Source: Pseudarthrobacter chlorophenolicus
GTDB taxonomy: Bacteria; Actinomycetota; Actinomycetes; Actinomycetales; Micrococcaceae
Reading direction: 5' to 3'
Length of the DNA: 64,000 nucleotides
Assembly (NCBI RefSeq): GCF_000962805.1
Contig: NZ_JZTW01000006.1
Span: 124,001-188,000, forward strand
This document shows, one piece after another, positions 60,792 through 64,000 of this stretch (its first letter is position 1; each line of letters begins with the position of its first letter). The notes beneath the pieces are model-generated. The model saw only the letters and a program-made list of their open reading frames with translations, did no database searches and had not been told where the DNA came from. Made by a program: the position numbers and the translations under genes.

Positions 60792-61193
60792 ATGAAGACA
60801 CTGCTCAACATCATTTGGCTGGTATTCGGCGGCTTCTGGCTGGCCCTGGGCTACTTCGCGGCCGGGGTGATCTGCTGCCTGCTCATCGTGACCATCCCGT
60901 GGGGCATCGCTTCGTTCCGGATTGCGTCCTACACGCTCTGGCCGTTTGGGCGCATGGTGGTGGACAAGCCCGGTGGCAACGGTGTCTTCTCGCTGCTCGG
61001 TAACGTCATCTGGCTGCTGGTGGCCGGCATCTGGATTGCGGTGGGACACGTGGTGACCGCTTTCGCCATGGCCATCACCATCATCGGCATCCCGCTGGCC
61101 ATCGCCAATTTGAAGCTCATCCCCGTCTCGCTCATGCCGCTGGGCAAGCAGATAGTGCCCACCAGCACCCCCTTCGCGAGCACCTACCGCTAG
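60792..61193 (+). CDS. YccF domain membrane protein
   Basis: This 133-residue inner-membrane protein has two copies of the YccF unit: NIIWLVFGGFWLALGYFAAG with IPWGIASFRIASYTLWPFGR, and GNVIWLLVAGIWIAVGH with IGIPLAIANLKLIPVSLMPLG. The function is unknown. The ATG at 60792 is preferred because the sequence starts exactly at the conserved MKTLLNIIW; no ribosome site is evident. Confidence 0.9.
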   Translation: MKTLLNIIWLVFGGFWLALGYFAAGVICCLLIVTIPWGIASFRIASYTLWPFGRMVVDKPGGNGVFSLLGNVIWLLVAGIWIAVGHVVTAFAMAITIIGIPLAIANLKLIPVSLMPLGKQIVPTSTPFASTYR

Positions 61194-61259
61194 TACCGGG
61201 GCGGGCAGTGAGGCTGGGCCCGCTAGACTCGCATGCACACCATAGGTTGGGGGACCAGG

Positions 61260-61556
61260 ATGAACGTACAGACAGAGCCAACGCACACGGCAACCGGAGA
61301 ACTGAACAAACTCTCTGTCGCAGCCATTGTTTTAGCTGTTGTAGCGGCATCGGGGTTGTGGATCTTCGGGGTCGCCGTTCTTGCCGTCTTTGCAGTGGGT
61401 GCCGGTCACGTTGCCCTGAACCAGGTCCGCCTCAGGGGCCAGCGGGGAAAGCTGCTGGCAATCGCCGCCCTGACCATTGGCTACGGCATTGCCACAGTGG
61501 CGCTGATCAGCATCCTGGGCTTCATCCCAGGGTCCGTCCAGCAGTTCACGCAGTAG
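61260..61556 (+). CDS. DUF4190-like small membrane protein
   Basis: This 98-residue protein has a polar start and two membrane helices joined by the short loop VALNQVRLRGQRGK, the layout of DUF4190. GGGGGA lies 5-6 nt before the ATG at 61260. A TAGACT -10 (61224-61229) would place the transcript start near 61236. Function unknown. Confidence 0.8.
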   Translation: MNVQTEPTHTATGELNKLSVAAIVLAVVAASGLWIFGVAVLAVFAVGAGHVALNQVRLRGQRGKLLAIAALTIGYGIATVALISILGFIPGSVQQFTQ

Positions 61557-61571
61557 CCGGCTGCCAATAAG

Positions 61572-62387
61572 TCACCTGCGCCGGAATACCCCGTCCGCCA
61601 GGATGGCCACGGCGTCGCTGTCGTCCAGTTCCGCGGCGATGTCCACATCCGCAGCGTAGCCGGCGCCGGCCAGTTCCCGGCCACTGGCGCAGCCGTGCAG
61701 CATCTCCCGCAGCCGCGGCTCGGCCGCTTCGTAGACGGCCATTGCCGCAACGGATTCGGGTGAGTAGCCGTGCCGGCCGTCCCTGCCTTCATCCGCGTCG
61801 TAGCCGCCCCTGCCCGTAGCTGCCAGGCCTGCGATAAAGGCGCCGGCACCGATCTGGTCCTCCACGGCGGGGCGAAGGCTTCCGTCGTGCCAGCGCTCAC
61901 CGGCGGCGATCACGGCAATAACAGCGTCCTCCGGCAGGTTCGCGGCCACCCAGTCGGCCGTTGCCGCCGCGTTGCGCAGGGACACCGCGGCCACCAGCGG
62001 AACATGGCCCGCCAACTCATGGCAGAGTGCTGAGCCGTTGGGGGAGGGGAGCACCACCCGGTCCAGGGAGTCCGCGGCGCGCAGGCTGGCGCGGGACAGG
62101 CTGAGCCCGCCGCCGTCGCGCGGTCCGGCAAGCTGTGCACCGTGGTGGGCGGCGAAGTCCTCCGCGCTGGTGTCCTTCCACGCGTAAGGGAACACCTCCG
62201 CGCCACGGTCCAGGGCCACGCTCACACAGGTGGTGAAGGACAGGACGTCCACCACCACGGCAAGGTCGGCGCCGGAGGTGATGGCGGCTGCGTCCGGTCC
62301 CCACTCGAAGCGGACTGTATAGGGGAGCTGCCAGTGCGCGGCATTCGCCGTCCTGGTGTGCCGGGGGTTCGAGCCCGGTGCGTTCAT
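61572..62387 (-). CDS. 2-phosphosulfolactate phosphatase (ComB) family protein
   Basis: This 271-residue protein matches the ComB family: DLAVVVDVLSFTTCVSVAL, LPSPNGSALCHELAG, AAVSLRNAAATADWV and VIAAGERWHDGSLRPAVEDQIGAGAFI. In methanogens ComB dephosphorylates phosphosulfolactate for coenzyme M; actinobacterial members must serve another, unknown purpose. The start is fixed by the ATGA overlap with the upstream DUF4031-HD gene. Confidence 0.88.
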   Translation of the reverse strand: MNAPGSNPRHTRTANAAHWQLPYTVRFEWGPDAAAITSGADLAVVVDVLSFTTCVSVALDRGAEVFPYAWKDTSAEDFAAHHGAQLAGPRDGGGLSLSRASLRAADSLDRVVLPSPNGSALCHELAGHVPLVAAVSLRNAAATADWVAANLPEDAVIAVIAAGERWHDGSLRPAVEDQIGAGAFIAGLAATGRGGYDADEGRDGRHGYSPESVAAMAVYEAAEPRLREMLHGCASGRELAGAGYAADVDIAAELDDSDAVAILADGVFRRR

Positions 62388-63253
62388 GCCAGTTCGCCCT
62401 TCAGGTTGCGGTGCGCGGAGTCCTCCCACAGCGCCTTTGCGCGGGGGCTGTGGAACAGCGGGTCCAGTTCGAGCAGATGGCGTACGACGGCGGCCCGGCC
62501 GGCAGCGAAATCGGCGTCACCAATGTGCGCATAGTCTTTCCGGACGGCTGCCACATACCGGGCGTACTCCTCAGGTTCCCCGCCGAGCACGGAGAGGTCA
62601 GCGTCGGAAAGGAGGGCGCCGCCGTCGTCGCCCGGTTCCGGCCTGTGGTCCGAGGTCAGGCGCACCAGCCGGGCAACCTCGTCCACGTCCGCTTCGGCGA
62701 GCCCGGCCTCCGCCAGTCGGTTCTCTGCCAGTCGGGCCGATTCCTCCTCGTCCTGTTCGGCGATCCCGCGGTAGACGGCGTCATGGAACCAGGCGGCCAG
62801 CAACACGGTGCGGGGAGGCTCGGCCGGTTCGGTGAGCAGGTCGATCGCCTCCAGGACGGAGAGCAGGTGGGTGCAGCCGTGGTAGTGGCGGTGCGGTTCG
62901 CTCCAGCGGTCCAGCAGGTCCAGGAACAGGGCGTCGTGGCCGGCCATGATGGTGTTCCACCGGTTCAGCAGCGGCACCTTCAGGGACTTGTTCCGCTGCC
63001 GTGCGGGGATCCGCAGTCCGCTGGCGATCAGTTTCCGCACCAGGACCCGCGCCTCCACGGGTACGGCGCCGGCGGCCACCAGATCATCAAAGCGCCGCTC
63101 CGGCACATCGTAATGGTCGCCGTCGAACGCCCGCTCCGGGATGCCCGCGGCGCCGGCGAAAGCATGCAGCTCCTCCAGCGAACTGTCCGAAACCAGATGT
63201 GAGAAGTGCGTTCCGTGCGCAGGCCACAATGGCGGGTCAAGGTAAATGGCCAT
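62384..63253 (-). CDS. DUF4031 and HD-domain fusion protein
   Basis: The product has 289 residues. The first 85 are a DUF4031 domain (MAIYLDPPLWPAHGTHFSHLVSD, later FDGDHYDVPERRFDDLVAAGA). The rest is an HD hydrolase-like domain with RHYHGCTHLLSVLEAI and AAWFHDAVYRG, the likely metal ligands. Activity on phosphate-containing small molecules is probable but unproven. A TACACT -10 (63260-63265) lies 6 nt before the ATG and there is no ribosome site, so the mRNA is probably leaderless. It is translationally coupled to the ComB-like gene. Confidence 0.88.
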   Translation of the reverse strand: MAIYLDPPLWPAHGTHFSHLVSDSSLEELHAFAGAAGIPERAFDGDHYDVPERRFDDLVAAGAVPVEARVLVRKLIASGLRIPARQRNKSLKVPLLNRWNTIMAGHDALFLDLLDRWSEPHRHYHGCTHLLSVLEAIDLLTEPAEPPRTVLLAAWFHDAVYRGIAEQDEEESARLAENRLAEAGLAEADVDEVARLVRLTSDHRPEPGDDGGALLSDADLSVLGGEPEEYARYVAAVRKDYAHIGDADFAAGRAAVVRHLLELDPLFHSPRAKALWEDSAHRNLKGELA

Positions 63254-63368
63254 GGAGGAAGTGTAGTGCGGCGGCCCTGTGTCCGCCGGAGGGCCGGCGT
63301 GCGGGGCAGCTGGCCGGTCACATTAGGATTTGCGGTACTTCTGGAAGATTTGCTCCGTAAATTCAAAC

Positions 63369-63374
63369 TATTAT
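63369..63374 (+). promoter_or_regulatory. -10 element for leaderless molybdate regulator
   Basis: TATTAT is separated by 6 nt from the ATG at 63381. This is the best -10 match seen in the window. Confidence 0.6.
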
Positions 63375-63380
63375 GTCCCT

Positions 63381-63791
63381 ATGACCCTCATCCGCGTTTC
63401 TGAAGCTGCCCGTTTCCTCGGTGTCAGCGACGATACCGTGCGCCGTTGGACGGACAACGGCTCCCTCACTGCCCTTAAGGACGAGTCCGGCCGGCTCGCC
63501 GTGGACGGGCTGGAACTCGCCCGGCACGCGCAGAGACTCGCCCAGCTGCCCGACGACCCGCACCGGACCGGAAGTTCGGCGCGCAACAGGTTCGTCGGGT
63601 TGGTGACGGGTATTACGGCAGACAAGGTCATGGCGCAGGTGGAACTCCAGTGCGGTCCCTTCCGGGTGGTGTCCCTGATGAGCAGCGAGGCCGTCCGGGA
63701 CCTGGGACTTGAGCTGGGCTCGGTGGCAACGGCCGTAGTCAAGGCCACCACCGTCATTATCGAAACCCCGCTGGGGAAGGGAACAGTATGA
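63381..63791 (+). CDS. DNA-binding protein with TOBE domain (molybdate-responsive regulator)
   Basis: This 136-residue protein has an excisionase/MerR-type helix-turn-helix at about 4-50 (IRVSEAARFLGVSDDTVRRWTDNG) followed by a single TOBE (molybdate-binding) domain at about 70-134 (NRFVGLVTGITADKVMAQVELQCGPFRVVSLMSSEAV). ModE usually has two TOBE units, so dimerisation would be needed to make the molybdate site. The stop overlaps the modA start (ATGA). It probably controls the molybdate transporter operon. Confidence 0.88.
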   Translation: MTLIRVSEAARFLGVSDDTVRRWTDNGSLTALKDESGRLAVDGLELARHAQRLAQLPDDPHRTGSSARNRFVGLVTGITADKVMAQVELQCGPFRVVSLMSSEAVRDLGLELGSVATAVVKATTVIIETPLGKGTV

Positions 63792-64000
63792 AACGGACAC
63801 TCATAACAGTGGCATCGGCAATGATGCTGGCGGCGGGACTCGCAGGATGCGCCGGCAGCAGCGCTCCGGCCAGCACGGCGGGGGCACCCTCGGAAAACGC
63901 CACCGAGGCCAAGACCCTGACAGTCTTCGCAGCGGCGTCGCTCAAGTCCAGCTTCACCGGGTTGGCGGAAACGTTCGAGGCACAGCACCCCGGCACCCGC
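63788..64000 (+). CDS. modA: Molybdate ABC transporter substrate-binding protein, 5' fragment
   Basis: Seventy-one codons are present before the right edge. The product starts with a basic n-region, a hydrophobic stretch and the lipobox LAGC (Cys21), then a Ser/Ala/Thr-rich linker and the ModA opening TLTVFAAASLKSSFTGLAETFE. AAGGGA precedes the ATG, which overlaps the regulator stop. Context and the AAASL motif give the assignment. Confidence 0.92.
   Translation, partial: MKRTLITVASAMMLAAGLAGCAGSSAPASTAGAPSENATEAKTLTVFAAASLKSSFTGLAETFEAQHPGTR

Noticed and set aside
1..64000. tRNA, rRNA, insertion sequences, prophage and CRISPR arrays
   Set aside because: I looked for these on both strands and recognised none; a covariance-model scan would be needed to exclude a tRNA fully.

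Overview
The window is GC-rich, densely coded chromosomal DNA of an actinobacterium, almost certainly a Micrococcaceae member close to Arthrobacter/Pseudarthrobacter. The main reasons are a choline oxidase that matches the Arthrobacter globiformis CodA type along its whole length, a C-glycoside 3-oxidase/deglycosidase set of the kind described from Arthrobacter and Microbacterium, frequent GTG starts, and several starts of the form TANNNT-N6/7-ATG that suggest leaderless mRNAs. I see no rRNA, tRNA, CRISPR array, insertion sequence or prophage. Both ends cut through genes.

Region 1 (1-4384): a LysR regulator, a flavin reductase carrying an extra IclR-effector-like domain, and the start of a luciferase-type monooxygenase, all on the minus strand, with a divergent DHA2-type exporter. 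Region 2 (4403-19904): a plant-glycoside catabolic island. It has a GH106-like rhamnosidase, a sugar ABC importer (binding protein and two permeases, no ATPase), GH43 and GH35-like glycosidases, a pyranose-oxidase-type GMC enzyme (glycoside 3-oxidase), both subunits of a C-glycoside deglycosidase, and a GH3 beta-glucosidase. The logic is import, trimming of O-linked sugars, oxidation of the C-linked sugar at C3, then cleavage of the carbon-carbon bond to the aglycone.

Region 3 (20065-29425): a nitrogen-scavenging block with a GlnT-type glutamine-synthetase homologue, three separate glutamate-synthase-like proteins (GlxB, GlxC, GlxD), a monomeric sarcosine-oxidase-like flavoenzyme, an amidohydrolase of the allantoate/carbamoylase family, an XRE-cupin regulator and an ammonium transporter. 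The gene content resembles an N-methylglutamate pathway in which one small oxidase stands in for the four-subunit dehydrogenase. GlnR-like half-sites with the same spacing lie before both glnT and amt.

Region 4 (29454-52084): a glycosidase-like beta-propeller protein, a SWIM-SNF2 helicase, a DMP19-like protein, an Ala-rich exported protein followed by an ECF sigma/anti-sigma-like pair, a second ECF sigma/zinc anti-sigma pair with a lipoprotein, a DUF1206 membrane protein, a WXG100-type protein with a small partner, TrmB, two MFS transporters, a methyltransferase, and a DEAD-box RNA helicase with a structured leader. Region 5 (52384-57735): the choline-to-glycine-betaine operon (BCCT transporter, betaine aldehyde dehydrogenase, choline oxidase). 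Region 6 (57782-64000): a P-loop kinase, a paired Gdx-like SMR exporter, HutD, an orphan TrpF-like isomerase, small membrane proteins, a ComB-like phosphatase coupled to a DUF4031-HD protein, and a DNA-binding/TOBE regulator translationally coupled to modA, which runs off the right edge.
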